DNA from: Bacillus sp. 1780r2a1
GTDB lineage: Bacteria > Bacillota > Bacilli > Bacillales > Bacillaceae_H
DNA: 64,000 bases
NCBI GenBank assembly: GCA_024134725.1
Contig: CP099863.1
Coordinates: forward strand, 3,841,258 to 3,905,257
Reading direction: 5' to 3'
Position numbers and translations under genes: made by a program. Numbering within the stretch: position 1 is the first letter of the stretch; every line of letters starts with the position of its first letter. The notes under the pieces are model-generated. The model saw only the letters and a list, made by a program, of their open reading frames with translations. It did not search any database and was not told the origin of the DNA. This document shows, in pieces, positions 47,464 through 57,161 of this stretch.

Positions 47464-48132
47464 TTATCGTTTATCAATTTTAGATGTGATAAAATCACCA
47501 ATGAACTGGATAATAAATACAATTACTAAAATTAAAACTGTCGCCACAAGGGTTACATCACTATTATTTCGCTGGAAGCCTTCTAAATATGCTAAGTTTC
47601 CTAAACCACCAGCTCCAACCGCTCCAGCCATTGCCGTATAGCCAATGAGTGCGATTGCTGTAACCGTCAAACCGGAAATCAAAGCAGGCATTGATTCTGG
47701 AAGCAGCACTTTAAAAATAATTGTGCTTGTTGTAGCTCCCATTGACTTTGCTGCTTCAATAACACCTTTATCAATTTCACGAAGGCCGATTTCAACCATA
47801 CGCGCGTAAAACGGTGCTGCTCCAACAATAAGAGCTGGCAGTGCTGCTTCTGCTCCAAGCATCGTTCCTACAATCGCTTTTGTAAATGGAATGAGCAAAA
47901 TCAGTAAGATGATAAATGGAATGGATCGAAAAATATTTACGAACGCTCCTATAATAATATTAACGAAGCGGTTTTCCCAAAGCTGTCCTTTGCCTGTTAA
48001 AAATAGAAGTAGGCCTAATATAATTCCTAATATAAAGGTAGCAACGACTGAGATACTTGTCATATACAGTGTTTCAATCGTTGCTGCGCTGAACTTATCA
48101 TACGTTACGTTTGGAAATAATTCAGTTAGCAT
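47464..48132 (-). CDS. metP: Methionine ABC transporter permease MetP (MetI)
   Basis: A 222-residue permease with five membrane segments and the EAA loop (EAAKSMGATTSTIIFKVLLPESMP) that binds the ATPase MetN. Works with MetQ to import methionine. It overlaps the end of metN by 11 bases, so the two are coupled. Confidence 0.93.
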   Translation of the reverse strand: MLTELFPNVTYDKFSAATIETLYMTSISVVATFILGIILGLLLFLTGKGQLWENRFVNIIIGAFVNIFRSIPFIILLILLIPFTKAIVGTMLGAEAALPALIVGAAPFYARMVEIGLREIDKGVIEAAKSMGATTSTIIFKVLLPESMPALISGLTVTAIALIGYTAMAGAVGAGGLGNLAYLEGFQRNNSDVTLVATVLILVIVFIIQFIGDFITSKIDKR

Positions 48133-49150
48133 CCGTCATCACCTCAATTTCTACCTGTTGTTCACGGATGTACTCGATTACTTTATTAACCTCTACCTTT
48201 TCACCGTCTAAATGGATAAACAAAGTTCCGTAAGAGCCTGTTTGTGTATAAGAGACCTTCCCTTGTAAAATGTTAATCGTGACATCGAACGCTTTTAAAA
48301 TACTCGTAATGAGCGGTTGCTCTGCTTTTCCACCTACAAATGTAAGCTGAACAATTTGACCACTCGGATAAAGTTCTTTCACCTGTTCAACTGTCTCAAA
48401 CGTTTCTTCTGGCTCTGAGATTTGCTGTACAAATCGTTTTGTAATATTTTGCTGTGGTTTACGGAACACTTCAAGTACTTCTCCCTGTTCAACTACTTTC
48501 CCATTTTCCATCACGGCTACACGATGACAAATTTTACGGATAACGTGCATTTCATGAGTAATTAAAACAATCGTTAAACCTAACTTTTCATTAATATCAA
48601 CTAACAAATCTAAAATTGAATCTGTTGTTTGTGGATCAAGTGCTGATGTTGCTTCGTCGCATAATAGAACTTTTGGGTTGTTGGCTAGCGCTCTTGCAAT
48701 CCCTACACGCTGCTTTTGTCCACCGCTTAGCTGAGATGGATAGGCGTTTTCTCTCCCTTCCAATCCGACTAATTTAATAAGCTCGTTTACACGTTCTGCT
48801 CGTTTACCTTTAGAAACACCTGCAATTTCAAGCGGGAACGCAATATTTTCCTGAACGGTACGAGACCAAAGCAAATTAAAATGTTGGAAAATCATACTAA
48901 TTTCCTGTCTAGCTTGTCTAAGCTTAGCACCCTTAACCTTTCCAATTTGGTTCCCTGCCACTTCGACAGTTCCAGAAGTAGGTGTTTCTAAACCATTTAA
49001 TAAGCGAATAAGGGAGCTTTTCCCTGCCCCACTGTATCCAATGATACCGAAGATTTCACCTTTTGCTACTGACAAATTAACTTGATCAACAGCCGTAACT
49101 TTTCCACTTTTAGCATCATATATTTTTGTTACATCTTGTAACGTAATCAT
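48122..49150 (-). CDS. metN: Methionine ABC transporter ATPase MetN
   Basis: A 342-residue ABC ATPase: Walker A GYSGAGKSSLIR, signature LSGGQKQR, Walker B VLLCDEATSALD, H-loop ITHEMHV. The C-terminal NIL/ACT-like domain (about residues 265-340) binds methionine and inhibits transport when methionine is plentiful. Start at 49150 with AAGGTGAAG upstream; the frame is open further but that stretch is the riboswitch leader. First gene of metN-metP-metQ. Confidence 0.94.
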   Translation of the reverse strand: MITLQDVTKIYDAKSGKVTAVDQVNLSVAKGEIFGIIGYSGAGKSSLIRLLNGLETPTSGTVEVAGNQIGKVKGAKLRQARQEISMIFQHFNLLWSRTVQENIAFPLEIAGVSKGKRAERVNELIKLVGLEGRENAYPSQLSGGQKQRVGIARALANNPKVLLCDEATSALDPQTTDSILDLLVDINEKLGLTIVLITHEMHVIRKICHRVAVMENGKVVEQGEVLEVFRKPQQNITKRFVQQISEPEETFETVEQVKELYPSGQIVQLTFVGGKAEQPLITSILKAFDVTINILQGKVSYTQTGSYGTLFIHLDGEKVEVNKVIEYIREQQVEIEVMTDAN

Positions 49151-49211
49151 CTTCTTCACCTTCTTTGTTGACTTGCTCTGTCTGCTTAGTGTGTCCTTGC
49201 TTTTTGAAAAT

Positions 49212-49246
49212 AAAAAAACCTTTCTACACATGAGCAGAAAGGTTTA
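49212..49246 (-). terminator. SAM riboswitch terminator
   Basis: AAACCTTTCT/AGAAAGGTTT around a 10-base loop with TTTTTTT on the minus strand, between the aptamer and metN. Confidence 0.88.
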
Positions 49247-49260
49247 TGATTAAATCCTTT

Positions 49261-49368
49261 CTCTCATCTTTCAAAGCTTATGCTTTGCAGGAATTGGCAC
49301 CATTTCAGTTAGTCTGACGGTTGCCGGGTTTCACAGGGCACAGTCCCTCCACCTCTCTTGATAAGAGT
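49261..49368 (-). promoter_or_regulatory. SAM riboswitch (S box, SAM-I)
   Basis: On the minus strand: CTTATCAAGAGAGGTGGAGG at the 5' end, then GAAACCCGGCAACC, GGTGCCAATTCCTGC and closing GATGAGAG. This is the classical S-box. P1 pairs CTCTTATC with GATGAGAG. With SAM bound the downstream terminator forms and metNPQ is off. Confidence 0.95.
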
Positions 49369-49510
49369 TAACGACAAATTATTAAAATTATTTTGTTTTC
49401 ATTAAATATTCATTCATTTATGTTTGTGATTCTAGCATGTGTCAGAAAGGGTGTCAACAAAAATATGCATAGGATAATAATCCCATGCACACTTGTAAAC
49501 AAATACTTAT

Positions 49511-49810
49511 TTAGCTAAGACGTTCTATTACGTGTTCAACGGAGTGAAAAGCATAAAGCTTCTGTTTCATTTCGCCATTTTCAAATTCAATTAAGCATGG
49601 AACACTTTCAATTTCAAGCAAAGAAGCTTTAGCAGGCATATAATTTAAATTACTCATTCCAATTGTTAACTCTGGAATAACCGCCTCCGCTACTGTTAAC
49701 ATTTTTTTAGCTAATTGGCACGTTCCACAAAGGGGGGTATGAAAAAAAATGACGGTACGCTCGTCTTTATTTAGCTTTTCGTCTAGCTGCTCTTCTGTCC
49801 ATTCTTCCAT
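49511..49810 (-). CDS. yusE: Thioredoxin-like protein YusE
   Basis: A 99-residue thioredoxin fold. The active site is CGTC (FFHTPLCGTCQLAK) instead of CGPC, and the cis-proline is in IESVPCLIEF with an extra cysteine just after. Probably a thiol-disulfide reductase of unknown partner. Start at 49810 with AGAAGG upstream. 13 bases downstream of yusF, so they are likely co-transcribed. Confidence 0.85.
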   Translation of the reverse strand: MEEWTEEQLDEKLNKDERTVIFFHTPLCGTCQLAKKMLTVAEAVIPELTIGMSNLNYMPAKASLLEIESVPCLIEFENGEMKQKLYAFHSVEHVIERLS

Positions 49811-49823
49811 GTTATTCATCCTT

Positions 49824-50174
49824 CTATATTAAAAATTCTGCGTTAACATCTATATTAGCACTTAAGAGCACCGTAGCAATGTGATTTCTTGGTGCCGCCG
49901 CTACCTCGCGATACATTTTATCGATATAAAGGTGCTCCGCTTCTGGGAGTTCTTTTTTAAACTGTTTTCGTAATTTATTGCCAGAATCATCTGAATCGAC
50001 TAAGATGTACACATCTTTATCATATGTGGAATCGATAATCTCATCTAGCTTTGACAAGCTAATGGTTCCATTTGTACAAATAATCTCAATAGGTTCATTA
50101 ATAATGCTCTCGATTCTCTTTTTGTCAGACTTACCTTCTACAATAATTACTTTTTCAATTTCTATTAAACGCAT
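49824..50174 (-). CDS. yusF: Toprim-domain protein YusF
   Basis: A 116-residue stand-alone Toprim domain: EGKSDKKRIE with the conserved glutamate, and VDSDDSGNKLR with the DxD pair. Toprim domains act in topoisomerases, primases and small nucleases such as RNase M5; this one is a DUF/Toprim protein with unknown substrate. Start at 50174 (AGGTGA upstream); 50183 and 50180 are alternatives. Confidence 0.82.
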   Translation of the reverse strand: MRLIEIEKVIIVEGKSDKKRIESIINEPIEIICTNGTISLSKLDEIIDSTYDKDVYILVDSDDSGNKLRKQFKKELPEAEHLYIDKMYREVAAAPRNHIATVLLSANIDVNAEFLI

Positions 50175-50340
50175 CGTCATCACCTATAATTATCAGTTGT
50201 ATAGTAACGTTATTCCTTTATGCTATACAATATTCGTTAATGTAACACAGTTCCCCTGTTTTTTAAAAGATTTTGCTGTAAAAAGAACATATATGGACTG
50301 TTTTTATTGAAGAATAGACTATTTTCGGTCATTTTAGACT

Positions 50341-50373
50341 GATGGCGCCAAACCTTATATGGTTGGCGCCATC
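50341..50373. repeat. Stable GC-rich hairpin between yusF and yusG
   Basis: GATGGCGCCAAACC pairs with GGTTGGCGCCATC (one bulged A) around TTATAT. It follows yusG on the minus strand by 31 bases but has no T-run on either side. Confidence 0.65.
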
Positions 50374-50403
50374 ACCCTTTCACGCAGAGATTTCATGCTA
50401 AAT

Positions 50404-50646
50404 TTAGCACCAACCCTCTTCTGAATCACAGTCCGTATACTTTTGTGTAGTTCCAGTTTGGACGTCAGCATACTGATAAATCTTATTATTTTCCTGCGTG
50501 TAGCCTGACTCTAAATTGTATTCATTACCCGTTGCACCGTAATTCACATGGCCAATCGATTCTTTATCGACATACAATTGCATACCGTTTTCATGAAATT
50601 TTGCTGTAATTCGATCCGTTACGTCAACTTTTTTACGTTCAAACAT
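50404..50646 (-). CDS. yusG: YusG (DUF2553) small protein
   Basis: An 80-residue acidic protein matching DUF2553, beta-rich (DRITAKFHENGMQLYVDKESIGHVNYG), with two cysteines near the C-terminal end (DCDSEEGWC). Function unknown. AAAGGGGTG lies 8 bases upstream of the ATG. It sits between yusF and gcvH as in B. subtilis. Confidence 0.82.
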   Translation of the reverse strand: MFERKKVDVTDRITAKFHENGMQLYVDKESIGHVNYGATGNEYNLESGYTQENNKIYQYADVQTGTTQKYTDCDSEEGWC

Positions 50647-50754
50647 AAAAAGACACCCCTTTAGCTTGTTTACTAAATAGAGTGCCCTTTTTGTTATAGG
50701 TACATGAAGACAAATTATGGATATACCAAATGAAATGTCTTAAGATGAAGTCAA

Positions 50755-51138
50755 TTAACCTTCGTTAATCATTTCATCGTATTGTTCAGCTGTCATAAGT
50801 TTCTCAACATCTGCTGAATCAGCAGGCTTAATTACAACCATCCATGCTTTTTCATATGGAGACTCGTTTACAAACTCAGGATTGTCACTTAATTCTTCGT
50901 TTACTTCTACAACCTCACCGCTAATTGGTGCATATAGCTCTGATACTGTTTTTACAGATTCTACGCTACCAAACGGCTCATCTGCTTCAACTTTATCGCC
51001 AACTTCTGGAAGCTCAACAAATACAATGTCACCAAGTTCAGATTGAGCAAAGTGTGTAATTCCTACTCGGAAAACTTCTCCTTCGTTTTTTACCCACTCA
51101 TGCTCTTCTGAATAACGCAACTCTTTTGGTGTACTCAT
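50755..51138 (-). CDS. gcvH: Glycine cleavage system H protein GcvH
   Basis: A 127-residue lipoyl carrier. The lipoylated lysine is in [14 protein letters not shown] (about residue 63). In Bacilli, GcvH is also the entry point for lipoyl groups to other complexes: octanoyl is attached to it, LipA (31.2 kb) adds sulfur, and the group is then moved on. GGAGGG before the ATG. Single gene. Confidence 0.95.
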   Translation of the reverse strand: MSTPKELRYSEEHEWVKNEGEVFRVGITHFAQSELGDIVFVELPEVGDKVEADEPFGSVESVKTVSELYAPISGEVVEVNEELSDNPEFVNESPYEKAWMVVIKPADSADVEKLMTAEQYDEMINEG

Positions 51139-51251
51139 CTTAATCCCTCCAATAAATTATGTATGCCGCTAACGAATAGCAACGACTACCTCTTATCAGT
51201 GTAACGTAAAAAGGAGGTTTTTTCTATTTGAATCCGCACAGAATTTTAAAT

Positions 51252-51608
51252 TTATTTCCACGTTGTTTCAAATTCTTCTTCTTTAAATCCTACCGTTACT
51301 TTATCACCGTCAGTTAATAAAGGGCGCTTGATTAACATCCCATCAGATGAAAGGATTTCAAGTAATTCTTCATCACTTGCTGTTGCAACTTTGTCTTTTA
51401 AACCTAACTCACGATATTTCTTACCACTTGTGTTAAAAAACTTCTTTAATGGCAACCCGCTATTTTTATAGTAGCTAGTCAGCTGATCTTTTGTTGGGGG
51501 ATTTTCAATAATATGAATTTCTTCATATGCCACCCCACTTTGATCTAGCCACTGCTTTGCTTTTCGGCATGTCCCACATTTAGGGTATGAATAAAATAAT
51601 ACGCTCAT
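51252..51608 (-). CDS. yusI: ArsC/Spx-family protein YusI
   Basis: A 118-residue thioredoxin-fold protein of the ArsC/Spx family. The N terminus has SYPKCGTCRKAKQWL with a CxxC, and NPPTKDQLTSYY, RPLLTDG typical of the family. It lacks features proving arsenate reduction; most Bacillus YusI-type proteins are of unknown function. ATG codons at 51611 and 51608 are both served by AAGGAGG; I prefer 51608 by spacing. Confidence 0.82.
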   Translation of the reverse strand: MSVLFYSYPKCGTCRKAKQWLDQSGVAYEEIHIIENPPTKDQLTSYYKNSGLPLKKFFNTSGKKYRELGLKDKVATASDEELLEILSSDGMLIKRPLLTDGDKVTVGFKEEEFETTWK

Positions 51609-51689
51609 CATTTTTCCTCCTTTCTCTTTGCTTTTTCGTATTTTAACATATTCAACTTTAATTTACCTATTTTAGTTCTCACTTAAACA

Positions 51690-51738
51690 AAGAAAAGCTG
51701 TGTAAAGGAAGGTGTCTACCCCTCCTCTTTACACAGCA
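51690..51738 (-). terminator. Terminator of fadNAE
   Basis: GCTGTGTAAAG/CTTTACACAGC with inner GG/CC pairing and a TTTTC tail on the minus strand. Confidence 0.82.
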
Positions 51739-51757
51739 CTTATTCCATACTTTAAAA

Positions 51758-53542
51758 TTACACAATAAAGCGTTCTTCTTCCAATACAACCTTTGCAATT
51801 TCTCGTTTAACAGCAATAACGTTGACCGGCGTGTGACGAGTTAGCTTACGTAATGACGAAAGCATCATGCGTAGCGTATCTCCCTCTTCTACAGCAATAA
51901 GCGTTTCTTTTGCATCCGCTTCGATTTTATTGAATGCTTCTTGACAGAATACTTTTGTATAGTTTACTTTAAGCTGATTTTTTTCTTCTCCATTTTTCAA
52001 AATCGCTTTTTCTGTACGTAATACAGCTGATTCCATTGCATATACGTTGCTAATCATGTCAGAGATATTAACTAGAACTTCTTGTTCACCCTCAAGCTTT
52101 TTGCCATACTTTTGAGCTGCTAAACCAAGTAATAATAGCGCAATCTTTTTACCATTACGAACTAATAGTTTTGATTGATCTAACGCGCCTTCTCCAGCCT
52201 CTTCAGGCATTAGCATCATGAGCTCTTCCTGTAGTGACTGCGCTTTTTGAAGAAGCGGAAGTTCACCTTTTAAGGCTTTGCGTAAGTACGTTCCTGGCAC
52301 CAATAAACGATTAATTTCGTTTGTCCCTTCAAAGATGCGATTGATTCTAGAATCACGGTATAAGCGTTCAATCTCATATTCACTCATAAAGCCGTAACCA
52401 CCGTGAAGCTGAACTCCTTCGTCAACCAAATAATCTAGCACTTCCGTCGCAAATACCTTATTTAATGAACACTCGATGGCATACTCTGCAATTGAAGCAG
52501 CAATTTCTTTCCCATCTTTTTGTTGCTCTTCTGATAACTGACCCATTCTATCTTCAAAGAGACCTACTGTACGATAAACAGAGCTTTCAGAAGCGTATAA
52601 TTTAGCTGCCATTGTTGCAATTTTCTCTTGTGTTAACGAAAACTTTGCAATTGGAGTCTTAAACTGTTGACGTTGATTCACGTATTCAGAAGTTAACTCC
52701 ATGGCACGCTTACCAGCTCCTACTGCACCTACACCTAGCTTATAGCGGCCAATATTTAAGATATTAAACGCAATAATGTGCCCTTTTCCAATCTCTCCAA
52801 GTACGTTTTCTTTTGGCACATGTGCATCTTCTAAAATCAAGGTACGTGTGGAGGAACTCTTAATACCCATTTTCTTTTCTTCAGGACCAACAGACACACC
52901 TGCATAATCACGTTCGACGATAAATGCGGAAAATTGCTCTCCGTCTATTTTCGCATACACAACAAATACGTCAGCAAAGCCAGCGTTTGTAATCCATTGT
53001 TTTTCACCATTCAACACGTAGTGAGTTCCTTCTGCATTTAGACGAGCAACAGTTTTCGCTCCTAATGCATCAGAACCTGATCCTGGTTCTGTTAACGCAT
53101 ACGCTGCAATCTTACCTCCAGTTGCTAAATCTGGTAGATATTTTTGCTTTTGCTCTTCTGTTCCAAATAGCACGATTGGTAGAGAACCGATTCCAACATG
53201 TGCACCGTGTGTGATAGAGAATCCTCCTGCACGTGACATCTTTTCAGCAATTAATGCTGATGCAACCTTATCCAATCCAAGACCACCATACTCTTCTGGA
53301 ACATCAGCTCCTAGTAATCCAAGGTCCCCAGCTTGCTTTAATAGTTTCACTGAGCGATCAAACTCATGTTTTTCTAAAAATTCTACTTGTGGTAGTACTT
53401 CGTTCTCAACGTATTCATCCGTTGTTTTAGCAATCATTTTATGCTCGCTTGTGAAATCCTCCGGTGTATATACTCGCTCTGCGGAAAGATCATTAATTAA
53501 AAAGCTACCACCTTTAATTGTTTGTTCCGTTTGATTTGCCAT
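51758..53542 (-). CDS. fadE: Acyl-CoA dehydrogenase FadE (YusJ)
   Basis: A 594-residue long-type acyl-CoA dehydrogenase that makes trans-2-enoyl-CoA with FAD, the first step of beta-oxidation. Visible are the FAD segments YALTEPGSGSDALGAKTVA and WITNAGFADVFVVYAKIDG, the QTFK-like QFKTPIAKFSLTQ, the C-terminal QLHGGYGFMSEYEIERLYRDSRINRIFEGTNEI and an extra C-terminal helical domain (about 440-594). Start 53542 by spacing from AAGGGGG. Last gene of the fad operon. Confidence 0.93.
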   Translation of the reverse strand: MANQTEQTIKGGSFLINDLSAERVYTPEDFTSEHKMIAKTTDEYVENEVLPQVEFLEKHEFDRSVKLLKQAGDLGLLGADVPEEYGGLGLDKVASALIAEKMSRAGGFSITHGAHVGIGSLPIVLFGTEEQKQKYLPDLATGGKIAAYALTEPGSGSDALGAKTVARLNAEGTHYVLNGEKQWITNAGFADVFVVYAKIDGEQFSAFIVERDYAGVSVGPEEKKMGIKSSSTRTLILEDAHVPKENVLGEIGKGHIIAFNILNIGRYKLGVGAVGAGKRAMELTSEYVNQRQQFKTPIAKFSLTQEKIATMAAKLYASESSVYRTVGLFEDRMGQLSEEQQKDGKEIAASIAEYAIECSLNKVFATEVLDYLVDEGVQLHGGYGFMSEYEIERLYRDSRINRIFEGTNEINRLLVPGTYLRKALKGELPLLQKAQSLQEELMMLMPEEAGEGALDQSKLLVRNGKKIALLLLGLAAQKYGKKLEGEQEVLVNISDMISNVYAMESAVLRTEKAILKNGEEKNQLKVNYTKVFCQEAFNKIEADAKETLIAVEEGDTLRMMLSSLRKLTRHTPVNVIAVKREIAKVVLEEERFIV

Positions 53543-53563
53543 CTCCATATCCCCCTTATTTCA

Positions 53564-54742
53564 TTAAGCTAATAGTTCAAATACACCAGCAGCGCCCATC
53601 CCGCCACCAATACACATCGTTACAACGCCAAACTGTTCATTTCTTCTCTTCATTTCATGTAATAAACTGAGCGTTAGTTTTGTACCGGTGCAGCCAAGTG
53701 GGTGACCTAGAGCAATTGCTCCACCGTTAACGTTCACGCGATCTTCATCGATGTTTAACTCACGAATAACACCTAATGCTTGAGATGCAAAGGCTTCATT
53801 CAACTCAAATAACCCAATATCTGAAAGCTCAAGCCCCGCTAATTTTAATGCTTTTGGAATCGCGGCTATCGGTCCAATTCCCATCACTTCCGGTGGAACA
53901 CCACCAACTGCAAACGAGCGAAACTTCGCTATCGGACGAAGGCCTTCTGCTTCAGCCTGTTCACGATCCATCAGCATCACGGTTGCCGCTCCGTCGCTTG
54001 TTTGCGACGAGTTACCTGCCGTTACTGAACCCGTTACGGAAAATGCAGGTCGTAGTTTACTTAAGATTCCGGCTGTTGTTCCCTCACGTACGCCTTCATC
54101 CTGTGAAAAGACAACCTTGTTTTCTTCCAGCTTATTTTTACTGTTTAAACGTCTCATTGTCACTTCAACAGGAACAATTTCATCTTTAAACTTACCTTCC
54201 TGAAGAGCTTGAGCTGCTTTTTGATGACTTCTTACAGCAAATGCATCTTGGTCTTCTCGTGAAATTCCATACTTTAAAGCAACTTGCTCTGCTGTATGTC
54301 CCATTCCCATATAATATTCAGGTGCATTTTCTACTAGCTGTATGTTTGGACGCGCAACGTTGCCAAACATTGGAACCATACTCATCGATTCTGCTCCTCC
54401 AGCCAATACAGTTTTGGCCTGCCCTAACATAATACGCTCTGCTCCGTAGGCAATACTTTGTAAGCCTGAAGAGCAATAACGATTGATTGTGATAGCAGGG
54501 ACCGTGTATGGGAGCCCGGCTAATGCTCCGATATTACGGGCCATATTCAAACCTTGTTCAGCTTCTGGCATCGCACATCCGATAATTAAATCGTCAATTG
54601 GTCCTTCATAGCCTCCGGCTCTTCTTAGCGTTTCCTTTACCGTAATTGCACCTAAATCATCAGGACGAACCGTAGCAAGCGTCCCCTTTTTCGCTTTTCC
54701 AACCGGTGTTCTTGCACCAGCTACAATTACCGCTTCTCTCAT
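53564..54742 (-). CDS. fadA: Acetyl-CoA acyltransferase (thiolase) FadA (YusK)
   Basis: A 392-residue thiolase that splits 3-ketoacyl-CoA in the last step of beta-oxidation. The nucleophilic cysteine is in NRYCSSGLQ (about residue 88), with NEAFASQALG, the histidine of ALGHPLGCTG and the second cysteine of CIGGGMGAAGVFE. 12 bases after fadN and 21 before fadE. Confidence 0.95.
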   Translation of the reverse strand: MREAVIVAGARTPVGKAKKGTLATVRPDDLGAITVKETLRRAGGYEGPIDDLIIGCAMPEAEQGLNMARNIGALAGLPYTVPAITINRYCSSGLQSIAYGAERIMLGQAKTVLAGGAESMSMVPMFGNVARPNIQLVENAPEYYMGMGHTAEQVALKYGISREDQDAFAVRSHQKAAQALQEGKFKDEIVPVEVTMRRLNSKNKLEENKVVFSQDEGVREGTTAGILSKLRPAFSVTGSVTAGNSSQTSDGAATVMLMDREQAEAEGLRPIAKFRSFAVGGVPPEVMGIGPIAAIPKALKLAGLELSDIGLFELNEAFASQALGVIRELNIDEDRVNVNGGAIALGHPLGCTGTKLTLSLLHEMKRRNEQFGVVTMCIGGGMGAAGVFELLA

Positions 54743-54754
54743 TCCTTCTCCCCC

Positions 54755-57139
54755 TTAGTTACGCAATGGCTTCCCTTTTACTAGCATGTGTTGCATACGT
54801 TGCTGAGACTTCATCTCTCCCACTAGGCTCAAGAATGCTTCTCTCTCTAAGTCTAGTAAATAATCTTCATCCACTTTTGTTCCGTAAGGTACGCGTCCAC
54901 CAGCAATTACAAATGCTAGCTTCTTTGCAATCTCATAATCATGATCTGAAATAAATCCTGAATATTTCATTGATTGGGCACCTAGCAATAAAGTTGCATA
55001 GCCAGTCTCACCAACTACAGGCACTTTTTGGCGAACTGGTGGCTCATAGCCAGCTTGTGATAATGACAGAACAGACTGTTTTGCTTCTTCAAGCAAATGA
55101 TCTTGGTTTAAGGTAATACCGTCCTGATGGTTTAAGAAATTTAGTTCTCTTGCATGAAGAGCAGAACTAGAGACTTTAGCTGTCGCAATAGTTTCAAACG
55201 TTTTATTTGCAATCTGCTGCAAATCTAAGTTCACATCATTTGGAAGACCTTGTAACTGCTTTAGATAAAGCTCTTTATTTCCACCACCACCTGGAATTAA
55301 GCCAACTCCAACTTCAACTAACCCCATATATGTTTCAGCAGATGCCTGAATTTTAGCAGTTGGTAAACAAATCTCCGTTCCTCCACCAAGCGTCATTGCA
55401 AATGGTGCGGCAACGACAGGCTTTTCATTGTATTTCACTTTCATCATCGCCTGTTGAAATTGACGAATTACAAATTCAATTTCAAAGAAATTATCGTCTT
55501 GAGCTTCCATCAAAATCATAGCTAGATTCGCGCCAACGCAGAAGTTTTTACCTTGGTTTCCAATAACTAAACCTCTATAATTTCGATTCACTTCCTCTAA
55601 CGATTCATTTAAGAGCTGAACAATATCTAAGCCAATGGAATTATTTGGTGATGTGAACTGTAAGCATGCTACGTCGTCTCCTAAATCAATTAGACTTGCG
55701 CCACTGTTCTTTTTAATAACTTTATCCTGTGCTTTTAAAGCTGATAGGTGGACAACTTTTTTGTTCTCTACAACCGGCTTATACTCATTGTGATCATAAT
55801 AAATTTTTTGCCCATCTAACTCCTTATAAAATGCAGAAAATCCGTTTTCTTTCATCTCCTGAATCCAACCCGGCATTTCTAATCCTTCAGCTTCCATTTT
55901 TTCAATAGCGGCATTAAATCCAATTGCATCCCATGTTTCAAACGGTCCGTAATCCCAGCCAAATCCCCACTTCATCGCTTGGTCAATAGCGACGATATCA
56001 TCAGCAATTTCTCCTTTTAACTGTGCTGAATAAAGCAGTACCGGGCTAATGATTTTCCATAAAAATGCCCCTGCGCGGTCATCTGAATATAGAAGCGCTT
56101 TCATTTTATTGGAGAACCCTTTTGCTTGTTTACTCAATTCCACACTAGTAGTTCTAAGCTTTTGACGTTCTTCATACTGTAACGTATCCGGGTTTAATTC
56201 TAAAATCTCTTTACCTTTTTTCAAGAAAAATCCTTGACCAGATTTACTTCCCAGCCAACCCTTTTGCTGCATGACTTTCATAAATGCAGGAATGGTAAAA
56301 ACATCTTTTTCTTTTCCATCTACTTTATCGTAAACGTTATTAGCAACGTGAATAAACGTATCCAGCCCTACAACATCAAGCGTTCGAAACGTAGCACTTT
56401 TTGGTCTTCCAATGAGTGGCCCCGTAATCGAATCCACTTCACCGACGCTATAACCACCTTTAAGCATTTCTTGAACCGTTACTAGCAAACCATAAGTCCC
56501 AATTCGATTGGCGATAAAGTTAGGGGTATCTTTGGCAAGGACAACGCCTTTTCCAAGAACGTTTTCACCAAAGCCTTTCATATATTGAACAACTTCTTCT
56601 TTTGTATCTTTAGTAGGAATAACTTCTAATAATTTCAAATAACGAGGCGGATTAAAGAAATGTGTGCCTAAAAAATGTGCTTTAAAATCGTTCGATCGAC
56701 CGTTTGCCATCGCTTCAACTGAAATACCTGAAGTATTTGAACTGATAATAGTACCAGGCTTTCTTACTGCATCGATTTTTTCAAAAAGCTGCTTTTTGAC
56801 ATCTAATCGCTCTACAATAACTTCAATAATCCAGTCACATTGGCTTAACTTTTCAAGATCATCTTCTAAATTCCCTGCCTTAATAAAAGAAACACGTGAT
56901 TTGGCCATTAAAGGTGCTGGCTTTTGCTTAGCTAAATTTTTTAGTGCAGTTAAGCTCATTCGGTTACGTACCTGTGGACTTTCTAGCGTCAGTCCATTTT
57001 TTGTTTCTTCTGCATTTAATTCACTAGGCACGATATCCAATAGCAAGGTTTCGATTCCCACATTTGCTAAATGTGCTGCAATTCCAGATCCCATTACGCC
57101 TGAGCCAATTACAGCGGCTTTCTTAATTTTAAAGCTCAT
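54755..57139 (-). CDS. fadN: 3-hydroxyacyl-CoA dehydrogenase / enoyl-CoA hydratase FadN (YusL)
   Basis: A 794-residue bifunctional beta-oxidation enzyme with the Bacillus domain order: N-terminal NAD-binding hydroxyacyl-CoA dehydrogenase (GSGVMGSGIAAHLA, catalytic region FLGTHFFNPPRYLKLLEVIP), the C-terminal dehydrogenase domains, then an enoyl-CoA hydratase/crotonase domain from about residue 470 (GNQGKNFCVGANLA, GVGLIPGGGGNKEL). First gene of fadN-fadA-fadE, with a FadR operator just upstream of the ribosome site. Confidence 0.95.
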   Translation of the reverse strand: MSFKIKKAAVIGSGVMGSGIAAHLANVGIETLLLDIVPSELNAEETKNGLTLESPQVRNRMSLTALKNLAKQKPAPLMAKSRVSFIKAGNLEDDLEKLSQCDWIIEVIVERLDVKKQLFEKIDAVRKPGTIISSNTSGISVEAMANGRSNDFKAHFLGTHFFNPPRYLKLLEVIPTKDTKEEVVQYMKGFGENVLGKGVVLAKDTPNFIANRIGTYGLLVTVQEMLKGGYSVGEVDSITGPLIGRPKSATFRTLDVVGLDTFIHVANNVYDKVDGKEKDVFTIPAFMKVMQQKGWLGSKSGQGFFLKKGKEILELNPDTLQYEERQKLRTTSVELSKQAKGFSNKMKALLYSDDRAGAFLWKIISPVLLYSAQLKGEIADDIVAIDQAMKWGFGWDYGPFETWDAIGFNAAIEKMEAEGLEMPGWIQEMKENGFSAFYKELDGQKIYYDHNEYKPVVENKKVVHLSALKAQDKVIKKNSGASLIDLGDDVACLQFTSPNNSIGLDIVQLLNESLEEVNRNYRGLVIGNQGKNFCVGANLAMILMEAQDDNFFEIEFVIRQFQQAMMKVKYNEKPVVAAPFAMTLGGGTEICLPTAKIQASAETYMGLVEVGVGLIPGGGGNKELYLKQLQGLPNDVNLDLQQIANKTFETIATAKVSSSALHARELNFLNHQDGITLNQDHLLEEAKQSVLSLSQAGYEPPVRQKVPVVGETGYATLLLGAQSMKYSGFISDHDYEIAKKLAFVIAGGRVPYGTKVDEDYLLDLEREAFLSLVGEMKSQQRMQHMLVKGKPLRN

Positions 57140-57161
57140 TCTTATATCCCCCTCTATACAT

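Noticed and set aside
49400-49420. Possible FadR half-site (ATTCATTCA) upstream of the SAM riboswitch
   Set aside because: Only one arm matches the FadR box; the other arm (ATTAAAT) does not, and a role at metNPQ is not expected.
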